From: Myroides sp. 1354
GTDB taxonomy: Bacteria > Bacteroidota > Bacteroidia > Flavobacteriales > Flavobacteriaceae
Assembly: GCF_030324495.1 (NCBI RefSeq)
Contig: NZ_JACAGN010000014.1
Location: forward strand, 149 to 64,148
Reading direction: 5' to 3'
DNA length: 64,000 bases
Part shown: positions 35,521 to 43,830 of the stretch, one piece after another
Numbering within the stretch: position 1 is the stretch's first letter
How the letters are laid out: each line of letters starts with the position of its first letter
Notes under the pieces: generated by a model
The model's input: only the letters and a program-made list of their open reading frames with translations
Told to the model about the DNA's origin: nothing
Database searches by the model: none
Position numbers and translations under genes: made by a program

Positions 35521-35619
35521 AGAAGAAATCAGCAAGAGTCTAATTATCTTAGGTATTCAAACAAAAGAATTGATATGGGTTATCTAGGCTTGACGCCTAT
35601 ATACAGATTAAAACAGTAG
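35521..35619 (+). pseudogene. Relic of an IS3-family (IS150-like) transposase C-terminus
   Basis: A short reading frame ending at the TAG 35617-35619 translates to ...NYLRYSNKRIDMGYLGLTPIYRLKQ in parts: YSNKRID, then LGLTPIYRLKQ. This is the pattern of the extreme C-terminus of IS3-group OrfB (Y-N-K-R-I-x(3)-L-x-G-L-T-P-x-x-Y-R). The frame is closed upstream by a TAA, and no orfA, catalytic DDE part or terminal repeats are seen, so only a decayed scrap remains. It is too short for certainty. Confidence 0.4.
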
Positions 35620-36176
35620 GGCTAAATTTAAGAGTGAATAGAAAGGAAAACTTCCCTTTTATCTATCAACAAGTAAAAACTATAGTATCGCATATGGATT
35701 GAAATGGAGTTATAAGCCTGCAGTCTTTACCTCCGTTCCTCTATCTCCTATTTCATTCATCTTTAGCAAGAAATAAAACAGGACGTAGTATTCAAAAATA
35801 AACAGTTTGTACTTAAATAGGGGCTCAAAGTAATTCCGTTATACTTCTTTTGGAAGTTCCCCATATGCTTTTGTCATTCGTCTTCGTTAAGTTTACGCGT
35901 AACACCTATAATTCAACAAAATATTCAATAAAATCAAACAAAAACACTATTTTTTTCGATCTATTCATTACCAGCATACTGCTTGTGTACCTAAACAAAT
36001 TTCGTACCAAGAATTTTGTAAACCTAAAAATTGACTTGCATGAAGAAAAGCTTTAAAAAAAGAGACCAACCCCTACAATCTTAACCCTTAACTGACACGC
36101 TACAACCCATCACGCTGTAGGGATAACCCATAATTTCTTCTTAAGTCAAATTAAACTTCGCATATTTTGTTTAAAT
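35620..36176. other. A+T-rich spacer without a recognisable gene
   Basis: Between the transposase relic and the OstA-like gene I see no convincing frame, RNA or repeat. A 68-codon frame at 35850-36056 has no support. Confidence 0.5.
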
Positions 36177-36179
36177 TTG
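36172..36179 (+). promoter_or_regulatory. TAAATTTG box overlapping the putative start of the OstA-like gene
   Basis: TAAATTTG matches TAnnTTTG, but its last three bases are the TTG that would start the frame. If it is the true -7 box, translation must begin further down, for example at the TTG at 36195. Confidence 0.35.
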
Positions 36180-37844
36180 AAAAAAAATATAGACTTGAGA
36201 ACATTATATTTCTTTATCCTATTTACGTTAATTAGCATTCCTAGTTTTAGTCAAGATAAAAATAAGATTATCATTCATCACGCGGATCTATCAGATCGCA
36301 ACCAAACAGAGTTGCCCGATGCGACCTTATTAAGAGGAAATATCACGGCAGAGCACAATGGAATCATCCTCAATTGCAACAAAGCCTATTACTTTGAAAA
36401 AGAGAACTACATCAAACTTTTGGGTGATGTGCGAATGAATCAAGGGGATACCCTATTCTTAGACAGTAAATACGCGGAATACAATGCAATCAACGGTTTT
36501 GCTTATGCAGAGGGAAATGTCATTGTACGTTCTCCTGACTCAACCTTAGAAACAGATACCTTGCGCTTTAATCGCAATGAAAACTTAATTTACTACAATA
36601 CACCGGGAACCATTGTAAACAAGGGAAATGTATTAAAAAGTAAATCTGGAAAATACTTGTTAACAGAAAAGAAGTTTCAATTCTTCACTGCTGTTACGAT
36701 TACCACCACACAAGGAACAATTGTTAAATCCAACCATTTGGACTTTTATGAAGTACCAGAGCATGCTTATGTATTTGGTCCGTCAACAATTACCAACAAA
36801 GAAGATTATATCTATACCGAAAACGGCTATTACGACGTGAAACACGACTTGGGTAAGATGGTCAAGAATTCCTATATCTGGTATGATAAACGCAAGATAG
36901 AAGGCGATTCCATTTACTATAACAAGCTCAATGAATTTGCATCTGCTACCAATCATGTGCGCATTACAGACACCCTCAACAAATCAAGAATAACGGGGCA
37001 TTATGCAGAACTTTACAAGTTAAAAGACTCCATGTTTGTCACGCAAAAGGCTTTGGTTAGCATGCTTACAGAAGAAGGAGATTCCGTTTGGTTTCACGCC
37101 AAGCGCATTGTACTGACTGGACCAGAAAAAGACCGTATTATTCGCGGGTATCACGATGCTCGAATCTTTCGAGATAGTATGAGTGGAAAAGCCGATTCGA
37201 TCCACTCGAGTGAAAAACTGGGATTAACTCAAATGATTGGACGTCCTGTTTTGTGGAATGGCGATAGCCAAGTGACAGGTGAAGTAATGCATCTACTCAG
37301 CAATTTACAGACCAATCAAATGGATTCTCTTAAAGTGCTCAACAATGCTTTTATCATTGAAAAAGATACGATAGGCACAGGATACAACCAAGTGAAGGGG
37401 GTCAATCTCTACGGCAAGTTTGTAGATAACAAGCTCAGTGAACTGGATTTGGTTAAAAATGCGGAGATGATTTACTATGCCTACAATGAAAAGAATGAAT
37501 TTATCGGTATAGACAAAGGAATTTGTAGCCATATTAACGTTGGTTTTAGTGAAAATGAGATTAGCAGTGTAACACTATTCGTCTCTCCAGAAAGTCAACT
37601 CTATCCCGATAATATGTTACCAGAAAATGCGAGATTCTTGAAGGATTTCCTTTGGCGGGGCGAGGAAAAAATCAACACGCTAGCTGAGATTTTCAGTGAG
37701 GAAGAAATTCAGGATGAAGTAGATAAAAAAGAAGAACGAGAACAAAAACAAAAAGAGGCAGATGACCCGATAGAAGTTCAGAAAGAAACTTTAAATCCAG
37801 GAGCTGAACCTCAACCAACAAAAGATAAAAAAGCCTCTAAATAA
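36177..37844 (+). CDS. OstA-like (LptA/LptD N-terminal-like) exported protein
   Basis: 555 residues from a TTG at 36177; no in-frame ATG precedes the hydrophobic core. The signal peptide ends SFSQ (about residue 26). Residues about 35-330 are OstA-type beta-jellyroll repeats (LLRGNITAEHNGIILNCNKAYYF region, short form GNITAEHNGI; LLGDVRMNQGDTLFLDS; YAEGNVIVRSPDSTLETD), and the C-terminal about 50 residues are highly charged and rich in Lys/Glu. OstA folds shuttle lipopolysaccharide across the periplasm, so a role in LPS transport is likely. 1 base before the aminotransferase gene. Confidence 0.82.
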   Translation: MKKNIDLRTLYFFILFTLISIPSFSQDKNKIIIHHADLSDRNQTELPDATLLRGNITAEHNGIILNCNKAYYFEKENYIKLLGDVRMNQGDTLFLDSKYAEYNAINGFAYAEGNVIVRSPDSTLETDTLRFNRNENLIYYNTPGTIVNKGNVLKSKSGKYLLTEKKFQFFTAVTITTTQGTIVKSNHLDFYEVPEHAYVFGPSTITNKEDYIYTENGYYDVKHDLGKMVKNSYIWYDKRKIEGDSIYYNKLNEFASATNHVRITDTLNKSRITGHYAELYKLKDSMFVTQKALVSMLTEEGDSVWFHAKRIVLTGPEKDRIIRGYHDARIFRDSMSGKADSIHSSEKLGLTQMIGRPVLWNGDSQVTGEVMHLLSNLQTNQMDSLKVLNNAFIIEKDTIGTGYNQVKGVNLYGKFVDNKLSELDLVKNAEMIYYAYNEKNEFIGIDKGICSHINVGFSENEISSVTLFVSPESQLYPDNMLPENARFLKDFLWRGEEKINTLAEIFSEEEIQDEVDKKEEREQKQKEADDPIEVQKETLNPGAEPQPTKDKKASK

Positions 37845-37845
37845 A

Positions 37846-39039
37846 ATGAAAGAAGATTTTTTTAAATACCAAGCACAGACTTCACCTAATCCCTTAGCGA
37901 TGGAAATTTCCCATGCAAAAGGGTCTTATATATACGATAAAAACGGAAAAGCATACTTAGACTTCGTAGCGGGGGTTTCGGCTTGTACTTTGGGACATCA
38001 GCATCCAAAAGTAAACAACGCGATCAAAGATCAGCTAGATAAATATTCTCATGTCATGGTTTATGGCGAATACATCCAAGACCCTGCAGTAGAATTCTGT
38101 AAGATTTTAGCAGAGAACATTCCTGCTCCGTTGAATAAAACCTATTTGGTAAATTCAGGAACCGAAGCAACAGAAGGAGCCTTAAAATTAGCCAAACGCG
38201 TCACAGGAAGAAGTCAATTGATTTCGTGTTTCAATGCCTACCACGGCAATACGATGGGTTCTATGAGTGTTATGGGATTTGAAGAGCGCAAGAGAGCTTT
38301 TCGTCCCCTCCTACCCGATGTTGATTTTATTCATTTCAACAACGTAGAAGACTTAGAAAAAATCACGACACGTACCGCAGGTATTATTCTAGAGACTATC
38401 CAAGGAGGTGCTGGTTTCGTAGAACCTTTTGATGGTTTCTTTACCAAAGTGAGAAAGCGTTGTGACGAAGTGGGTGCCTTGATGATTGTCGACGAGATTC
38501 AACCGGGATTTGGTCGTACAGGAACCTTGTTTGGCTTCCAAAATTACGACGTTGTACCCGACGTTATCGTAATGGGAAAAGGAATGGCTGGAGGAATGCC
38601 TTGTGGCGCTTTTACAGCGAGTGATGCTCACATGGACTTGCTATATGACAACCCTAAATTTGGTCATATTACAACCTTTGGAGGACATCCTGTGATTGCT
38701 GCAGCTAGTTTAGCTACCTTAAAAGAGCTTGTAGAAACTGACCTTATGGAACAAGTACTAGAAAAAGAAAAACTCTTCAGACGTTTACTTGTTCACCCTT
38801 TGATTACAGAAATCAGAGGAAGAGGATTAATGATTGCTCCAATGACACCGAGCAGTGAGATTACTAACCGCGTTATCTTAAAATGTCAAGAAAAAGGACT
38901 AATTTTGTTCTGGCTTCTATTCGAAGGAAAAGCAATTCGCATCACCCCACCACTTACTGTTAGCGAAACAGAAATAAAAGAAGGTTGTGCCATGATTTTA
39001 GAAGCTTTAGATGAAGTTCAAAAAGAGTTAGGATTATAA
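37846..39039 (+). CDS. Class III aminotransferase
   Basis: 397 residues of PLP-dependent fold type I, acetylornithine/ornithine aminotransferase group. Visible are FVAGVSACTLGHQHP, the SGTEATEGALKLA phosphate cup, the DEIQPGFGRTG aspartate motif and the PLP lysine in VIVMGKGMAGG. Substrate assignment (ornithine, acetylornithine or diamine) cannot be made from sequence; no arg genes are near. It follows the OstA-like gene by 1 base and precedes the TPR gene by 29. Confidence 0.9.
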   Translation: MKEDFFKYQAQTSPNPLAMEISHAKGSYIYDKNGKAYLDFVAGVSACTLGHQHPKVNNAIKDQLDKYSHVMVYGEYIQDPAVEFCKILAENIPAPLNKTYLVNSGTEATEGALKLAKRVTGRSQLISCFNAYHGNTMGSMSVMGFEERKRAFRPLLPDVDFIHFNNVEDLEKITTRTAGIILETIQGGAGFVEPFDGFFTKVRKRCDEVGALMIVDEIQPGFGRTGTLFGFQNYDVVPDVIVMGKGMAGGMPCGAFTASDAHMDLLYDNPKFGHITTFGGHPVIAAASLATLKELVETDLMEQVLEKEKLFRRLLVHPLITEIRGRGLMIAPMTPSSEITNRVILKCQEKGLILFWLLFEGKAIRITPPLTVSETEIKEGCAMILEALDEVQKELGL

Positions 39040-39068
39040 CTTTTTCATTAACGCACTAATAAAAAGCA

Positions 39069-40466
39069 ATGGATTTCAATAAAAACGAAGAAGAAGAAAA
39101 CAACTTATCACTTGCTCGTTTTGAGTCAATGCTCAAAACGAATAAAATTTTGTTTTTTGATTCGGAAGAGTTTGAGAATATCATACTTCATTACCTAGAT
39201 TCAGGTAAGATTAACTTGGCCAAGAAAGCATTAAAATTAGCTTTGGACCAACATCCTACTTCCATAGGCTTAAAGCTTGTTGAAGTTGAAATATTAATTT
39301 TTCAAAATAAATTAGAAGCAGCCGATCGTCTGCTTGATGAAATAGAACAAGTAGAACCAAACAACGACGAGGTTTACATCCATAGAGCGAGTATATACTC
39401 AAAAAAAGGAAATCACTTAGAGGCTATCAAGGCCTTAGAAAAAGCGTTGACTATTACCGAAGACTTAGCAGATATCTATTCCCTTCTGGGCATGGAATAT
39501 TTGTTTATTGACGAAATTGAAAAAGCCAAGCAAAGCTTTATTTTGTGTTTAGAAAACGACGATGAAGATCAATCAACCTTATATAATATTATTTACTGTT
39601 TTGATTTCTTAAATGAAAACGAAGCTGCTATTTCGTATTTAAATTCGTTCATTGATAAGAATCCATATAGCGAGATTGCATGGCATCAATTGGGAAGACA
39701 ATATTACGCCCAAAAGAATTACGAAAAAGCCGTTTGGGCCTTCAACTATGCTACACTAATTGACGAACAGTTTTTGGGAGCTTATCTCGAAAAAGGAAAA
39801 TCATTAGAAAAGTTACAACAATACCAAGAGGCTATTGATAATTATATGATTACGCTTGAGCTGGATGCTCCTTCTTCTTATGTATTATTGCGCATTGGTA
39901 TTTGTTATGAAGCCTTGAATAACTTCCCTTTAGCGATTCAATACTACAAAAAAACAGTACACGAAGATCCGATGTTGGACAAAGGTTGGATTGCTTTAAC
40001 CGATATCTACATCAAAGAAAGTCAATTTGACAAAGCTTTAGTTACCCTACAAAAGGCCATTAATATTGATGAACTCAATGAGCGTTATTGGATCAGATAC
40101 GCGGTATTAAATCGCAATTTGTTGCAATTTAAAGAAGCAGAAATTGGCTATCGCAAAGCAACTGAACTTGGAGAATACATCCTTGATTATTGGATGGACT
40201 GGGCGGATATCCTCTATCTTTTAGAAGAATATGACAACGCCATTGATAAGTTATTGCAAATTGAAGAAACTCATCCACATGCAGTAGAGATTTACTACCG
40301 CTTAGCCGTTTATCACTTCGCTTCTCACCAAAATGAAGAAGCTCTAGTTTGGCTGAAAAAAGGATTTGCTTCAGATTTTGAAAAAGTGTCTATCATTGAA
40401 TCATTATTTCCTGCACAATGGGAGAACGCCTTATTACAACAAGCCATTAAAAATCACACCCCATAA
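39069..40466 (+). CDS. Tetratricopeptide-repeat protein
   Basis: 465 residues composed of about 11 TPR units (for example GNHLEAIKALEKALTI; KNYEKAVWAFNYATLI; QQYQEAIDNYMITLELD; SQFDKALVTLQKAINI). No signal peptide or membrane segment is evident, so it is cytoplasmic. It is a protein-interaction scaffold; partner unknown. Similar TPR proteins occur next to aroE in Flavobacteriia. A hairpin separates it from aroE. Confidence 0.88.
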   Translation: MDFNKNEEEENNLSLARFESMLKTNKILFFDSEEFENIILHYLDSGKINLAKKALKLALDQHPTSIGLKLVEVEILIFQNKLEAADRLLDEIEQVEPNNDEVYIHRASIYSKKGNHLEAIKALEKALTITEDLADIYSLLGMEYLFIDEIEKAKQSFILCLENDDEDQSTLYNIIYCFDFLNENEAAISYLNSFIDKNPYSEIAWHQLGRQYYAQKNYEKAVWAFNYATLIDEQFLGAYLEKGKSLEKLQQYQEAIDNYMITLELDAPSSYVLLRIGICYEALNNFPLAIQYYKKTVHEDPMLDKGWIALTDIYIKESQFDKALVTLQKAINIDELNERYWIRYAVLNRNLLQFKEAEIGYRKATELGEYILDYWMDWADILYLLEEYDNAIDKLLQIEETHPHAVEIYYRLAVYHFASHQNEEALVWLKKGFASDFEKVSIIESLFPAQWENALLQQAIKNHTP

Positions 40467-40469
40467 AAC

Positions 40470-40500
40470 AATAGCTATTCAACATAATGAATAGCTATTT
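40470..40500 (+). terminator. Hairpin between the TPR gene and aroE
   Basis: AATAGCTATTCA and TGAATAGCTATT pair around ACATAA as a 12-base stem, followed by only a weak T stretch. It may be a weak terminator or an mRNA-stabilising stem. Confidence 0.65.
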
Positions 40501-40518
40501 CACTTTAATACCCATGCT

Positions 40519-41274
40519 ATGATTAAGAAACAATACGGATTAATTGGGAAAGATATTGCTTATTCATTTTCTCAAAATTACTTTACCGAGAAATTTAAAA
40601 AACTGCAGCTAACAGATAGTCTTTACAGCAACTTTGATTTAAGCAAAATTAGTGAATTTAACGACATCTTAGAGCGTTTTGACAATCTGAAGGGACTCAA
40701 TGTCACTATTCCATATAAACAAGCGATTATCCCCTATTTAGACAGTTTGTCTACAAAGGCAGCAACTATTGGAGCAGTGAATACCATTCGCATCACGAAA
40801 AAAAACAGACTTAAAGGGTATAATACCGACTGGTATGGCTTCTATCATTCCCTCAAACCATTATTAAAAAAGCAGCATACCCATGCATTGATTTTAGGGA
40901 CAGGAGGAGCGAGTAAAGCCATTGAATATGTTTTAACGAAATTGGGGATCAAATATAAATTTGTCAGTCGAACGAAACAAGACAATGAATTGACGTATGA
41001 AGAGTTAACGCAGGCGATTCTAACCAAATACACCTTGATTATCAATACAACACCTTTAGGAACATATCCTCGAGTAGAGGAAAAGCCAAATATTCCATAT
41101 GAATACCTAACTGCGCAACATTTGGTCTATGATTTAATCTACAATCCAGAGAAAACGGCTTTTTTGCGCTTAGCTGAGGCACAACAAGCCACCATTAAAA
41201 ACGGGCATGAAATGCTAGTCCTACAAGCAGAGAAAGCATATAAAATATGGTCTAAGCGATTTCAACAAGATTAA
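40519..41274 (+). CDS. aroE: Shikimate dehydrogenase
   Basis: 251 residues. The substrate domain carries the family lysine in GLNVTIPYKQ, with NTIRITKKNRLKGYNTDWYGF (short form GYNTDWYGF) next to it. The NADPH domain has the glycine motif ILGTGGASKAI and NTTPLGTYP, ending with GHEMLVLQAEKAY. It reduces 3-dehydroshikimate to shikimate in aromatic amino acid synthesis. The N-terminal SFSQNYF replaces the more usual HSLSP loop, as in other Bacteroidetes. Confidence 0.93.
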   Translation: MIKKQYGLIGKDIAYSFSQNYFTEKFKKLQLTDSLYSNFDLSKISEFNDILERFDNLKGLNVTIPYKQAIIPYLDSLSTKAATIGAVNTIRITKKNRLKGYNTDWYGFYHSLKPLLKKQHTHALILGTGGASKAIEYVLTKLGIKYKFVSRTKQDNELTYEELTQAILTKYTLIINTTPLGTYPRVEEKPNIPYEYLTAQHLVYDLIYNPEKTAFLRLAEAQQATIKNGHEMLVLQAEKAYKIWSKRFQQD

Positions 41275-41342
41275 ACGGACAAAACAAGATTATTTATCGC
41301 GTATTAATCGTATTATTTCCTTTTACTTTAGATATTTTTTAT

Positions 41343-41350
41343 TAAATTTG
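41343..41350 (+). promoter_or_regulatory. -7 box TAAATTTG of the DUF349 gene
   Basis: Matches TAnnTTTG and ends 60 bases before the ATG at 41411. Confidence 0.45.
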
Positions 41351-41410
41351 AGAATATTAGAAATATCCTAAGCAAGGATTATTGTTGTTAATTATAAGAT
41401 TTTTATACCT

Positions 41411-43306
41411 ATGTTAGAACAAAAGAATGAAAACCTGCACGAGCTAGCAGATGGACAAAATCCGGAATCAAATACGCCAAATTCTGCAGATCTTGCTGAA
41501 AGAGAGAAAGCTCTAGATTCCATTATTGCATCAAATGCCGAAGAAGGCGAAGACAATGATGTACATGAAAAAAATGACATCACAATCCTTGACTACGAGA
41601 AGCTAGATTTGGAACAGCTTGCTACGGAGTTGCAAAAGCTTACGCAAGGCTATAAAATCACAAACATCAAAGATTTAGTAGAAGATATCAAAAAAGAATT
41701 CTACAGAAAATACAGTGATTTAATAGACGAAAAAAGAGAAACCTTCTTAGAGGAGAATCCCGATGCAAATGCTAGTGATTTTGAATACAACCTCCCAATA
41801 AAAGCCACTTTCGATGCGTTTTACAATGAATTTAAGACGAAGAAAAATTCGTATTATAAAGAATTGCAAAACAACTTAACGTCGAATTTAAACAAACGTC
41901 TAAATATTATTGATCGCATTAAAGATCTTGTAGACGCTAGTGAAAATAAAGTCGATGCGCTTAAGCTATTAGGTGATTTAAGAGACGAATGGAAAAATGC
42001 AGGAGCGATTCCAAAAGATAAATACAATCATGTTTGGAATAACTATCACTTCCATATAGAGCGTTTTTACGATCAACTACACTTAGACAGAGAATCCAGA
42101 GATTTAGATTTTAAATACAATTTAGATCAAAAACAAAAGATAATTACACGTGCGGAAGAGTTACTACAAGAAGATGATGTAATCAAAGCCTTCAGAGAAC
42201 TGCAAACGCTACACCGCATTTGGAGAGAAGAAATTGGTCCAGTTGATCGCGAAATCAGAGAAGAAATCTGGGAACGATTCAGTGACTTAACTAAACAATT
42301 ACACGATAAACGCGAATCCTTATTTGAGAATTTACGCGAAGGCGAAAAAGAAAACTTGGGATTAAAAGTTCAAGTGATTAGCCAAATCGATATACTGTCT
42401 AGACAAGAGATTACTTCTCATAGTCAATGGCAAAAAGAGATTAAAAAAGTAGAAGATTTACGCAATCACTTCTTCTCTATTGGCAAAGTGCCTCAAGAGA
42501 ATAATGAAGAAGTATGGAACTTGTTCAAATTGGCTACAAGAAACTTCAATGCCAACAAGAATAAATTCTATAAAGATTTAAAGAAAGTTCAACAGAAGAA
42601 CTATAACGATAAGCTGGCTTTAATTGAAAAGGCTTTAAAATACAAGGATAGCGAAGAATACGATAAAGTAACGCCTATCATGAAGCAAATTCAAGAGGAT
42701 TGGAAAAAAATTGGACACGTACCAAGAAAATATTCTGATCAGTTGTGGAAAGACTTCAAAGATGCTTGTAATTACTACTTCGATCGCCTGCATACTGTTA
42801 GAAATAGCGAGAACCAAGAAGGCAATGAAAACTACAACAAGAAAAAAGAATTCTTAGAGGAGTTGAAGTCTTTCAATTTAATTGGTGAGCATAAGGCAGA
42901 CTTAGATGCGATTAAGGAAAAAATAAATACCTGGAAAAGCATCGGAAATGTACCACACAACAAGCGTTTTATTGAGGGTAAATTCAATAAAATCTTGGAT
43001 GTATTGTTCGATAAATTAAGTCTAAGCAAAAGAGAGGCTGAAGCCATGAAGTTCTCAAATAAATTAGATGATTTATTAGAATCAAATGACAAACGCAAAT
43101 TACAGCAAGAAGCTATCTTCATTCAACGCAAGATTGAGGAAATTACAAGTGGAATTCTACAATTAGAAAATAACTTAGCTTATGTTTCTAATGCTACAAA
43201 AGATAATCCACTAGTGAAGGAAGTGAATAAAAACATTGAAAAATACAGAGATGAGTTGAAAATCTGGCAAGATAAATTACAACAAATTAGAAATCTCGAT
43301 GCATAA
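41411..43306 (+). CDS. DUF349 repeat protein
   Basis: 631 residues, largely helical and highly charged, probably coiled-coil. After an acidic N-terminus (about 1-60) come about five DUF349 units whose core reads W..(I/G)G.VP and VW..F, for example EWKNAGAIPK, IGPVDREIREEIWERF, FSIGKVPQENNEEVWNLF, DWKKIGHVPRKYSDQLW and TWKSIGNVPHNKRF. No signal peptide. The family is of unknown function; it occurs often in Bacteroidetes. Monocistronic with own promoter and terminator. Confidence 0.88.
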   Translation: MLEQKNENLHELADGQNPESNTPNSADLAEREKALDSIIASNAEEGEDNDVHEKNDITILDYEKLDLEQLATELQKLTQGYKITNIKDLVEDIKKEFYRKYSDLIDEKRETFLEENPDANASDFEYNLPIKATFDAFYNEFKTKKNSYYKELQNNLTSNLNKRLNIIDRIKDLVDASENKVDALKLLGDLRDEWKNAGAIPKDKYNHVWNNYHFHIERFYDQLHLDRESRDLDFKYNLDQKQKIITRAEELLQEDDVIKAFRELQTLHRIWREEIGPVDREIREEIWERFSDLTKQLHDKRESLFENLREGEKENLGLKVQVISQIDILSRQEITSHSQWQKEIKKVEDLRNHFFSIGKVPQENNEEVWNLFKLATRNFNANKNKFYKDLKKVQQKNYNDKLALIEKALKYKDSEEYDKVTPIMKQIQEDWKKIGHVPRKYSDQLWKDFKDACNYYFDRLHTVRNSENQEGNENYNKKKEFLEELKSFNLIGEHKADLDAIKEKINTWKSIGNVPHNKRFIEGKFNKILDVLFDKLSLSKREAEAMKFSNKLDDLLESNDKRKLQQEAIFIQRKIEEITSGILQLENNLAYVSNATKDNPLVKEVNKNIEKYRDELKIWQDKLQQIRNLDA

Positions 43307-43310
43307 TAAG

Positions 43311-43339
43311 AAAGCTGGTTTTATACCAGCTTTTTTTTT
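43311..43339 (+). terminator. Intrinsic terminator
   Basis: AAAGCTGG-TTTTATA-CCAGCTTTTTTTTT, a 7- to 8-base stem with a nine-T tail right after the DUF349 stop. Confidence 0.9.
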
Positions 43340-43379
43340 GTTGGTTGGTTGTTGGTTGAGAATTGAGGTGGTGAAATCG

Positions 43380-43590
43380 GAACGCAGTGGAGATTCATCG
43401 AACACCAAAACAAAACATAAACCTAATGAGATACTATAAACTAGGTGAGATAGTTGGTGTGGTGGTGAGGGAACCTCTTTATCTCATTGGTTTATTTGCC
43501 TTTTTGTTTTTTTGTGTAGATTTTCAATATTTAGAAATTTCACCTCTATCTTCTTTCCAATTATTATGCAGGATAATGGGCAAATTACCA
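43380..43590. repeat. Mixed intergenic repeats (GATTCATCGAAC element and T-rich element)
   Basis: 43390-43460 carries GATTCATCGAACACC, AGGTGAGATAGTTGG and TGGTGGTGAGG, all shared with 62640-63000 and 55075-55105. 43495-43560 carries a divergent copy of the element seen at 2570-2760 (TGTAGATTTTCAATATTTAG). The longest frame here (43387-43797) is made only of repeats. Confidence 0.7.
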
Positions 43591-43830
43591 TTTGCCCCTA
43601 CATATTCCTCTATCCTCTATCCTCTTTATCTCACCTCTTTTATATTTATTTTGGTAGTCGCTTTAAAAAAGTTATTTCATATTATTAGGCACATGGCCAT
43701 TTGCCCCTACATATTCCTCTATCCTCTTTCCTCTTTATCTCACCTCTTTTATATTTATTTTGGTAGTCGCTTTAAAAAAGTTATTTCATGTTATTAGGCA
43801 CATGGCCATGTGCCCCTACATCTATCCGAT
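43578..43830. repeat. 109-base tandem repeat with REP-like hairpins
   Basis: Three hairpins, GGGCAAAT-TACC-ATTTGCCC (43578-43597), GGCACATGG-CCATTTGCC (about 43688-43705) and the perfect GGCACATGGCCATGTGCC (43797-43814), each followed by CCTACAT, are spaced by 109 bases. The copies share TATATTTATTTTGGTAGTCG and AAAAGTTATTTCAT between the hairpins. The third copy is inside the 3' end of the minus-strand membrane protein gene. Confidence 0.85.

Noticed and set aside
35850-36056. 68-codon frame upstream of the OstA-like gene
   Set aside because: No recognisable family, low-complexity residues, no promoter; more likely chance.
43387-43797. 136-codon plus-strand frame after the DUF349 gene
   Set aside because: Built entirely from two intergenic repeat families.
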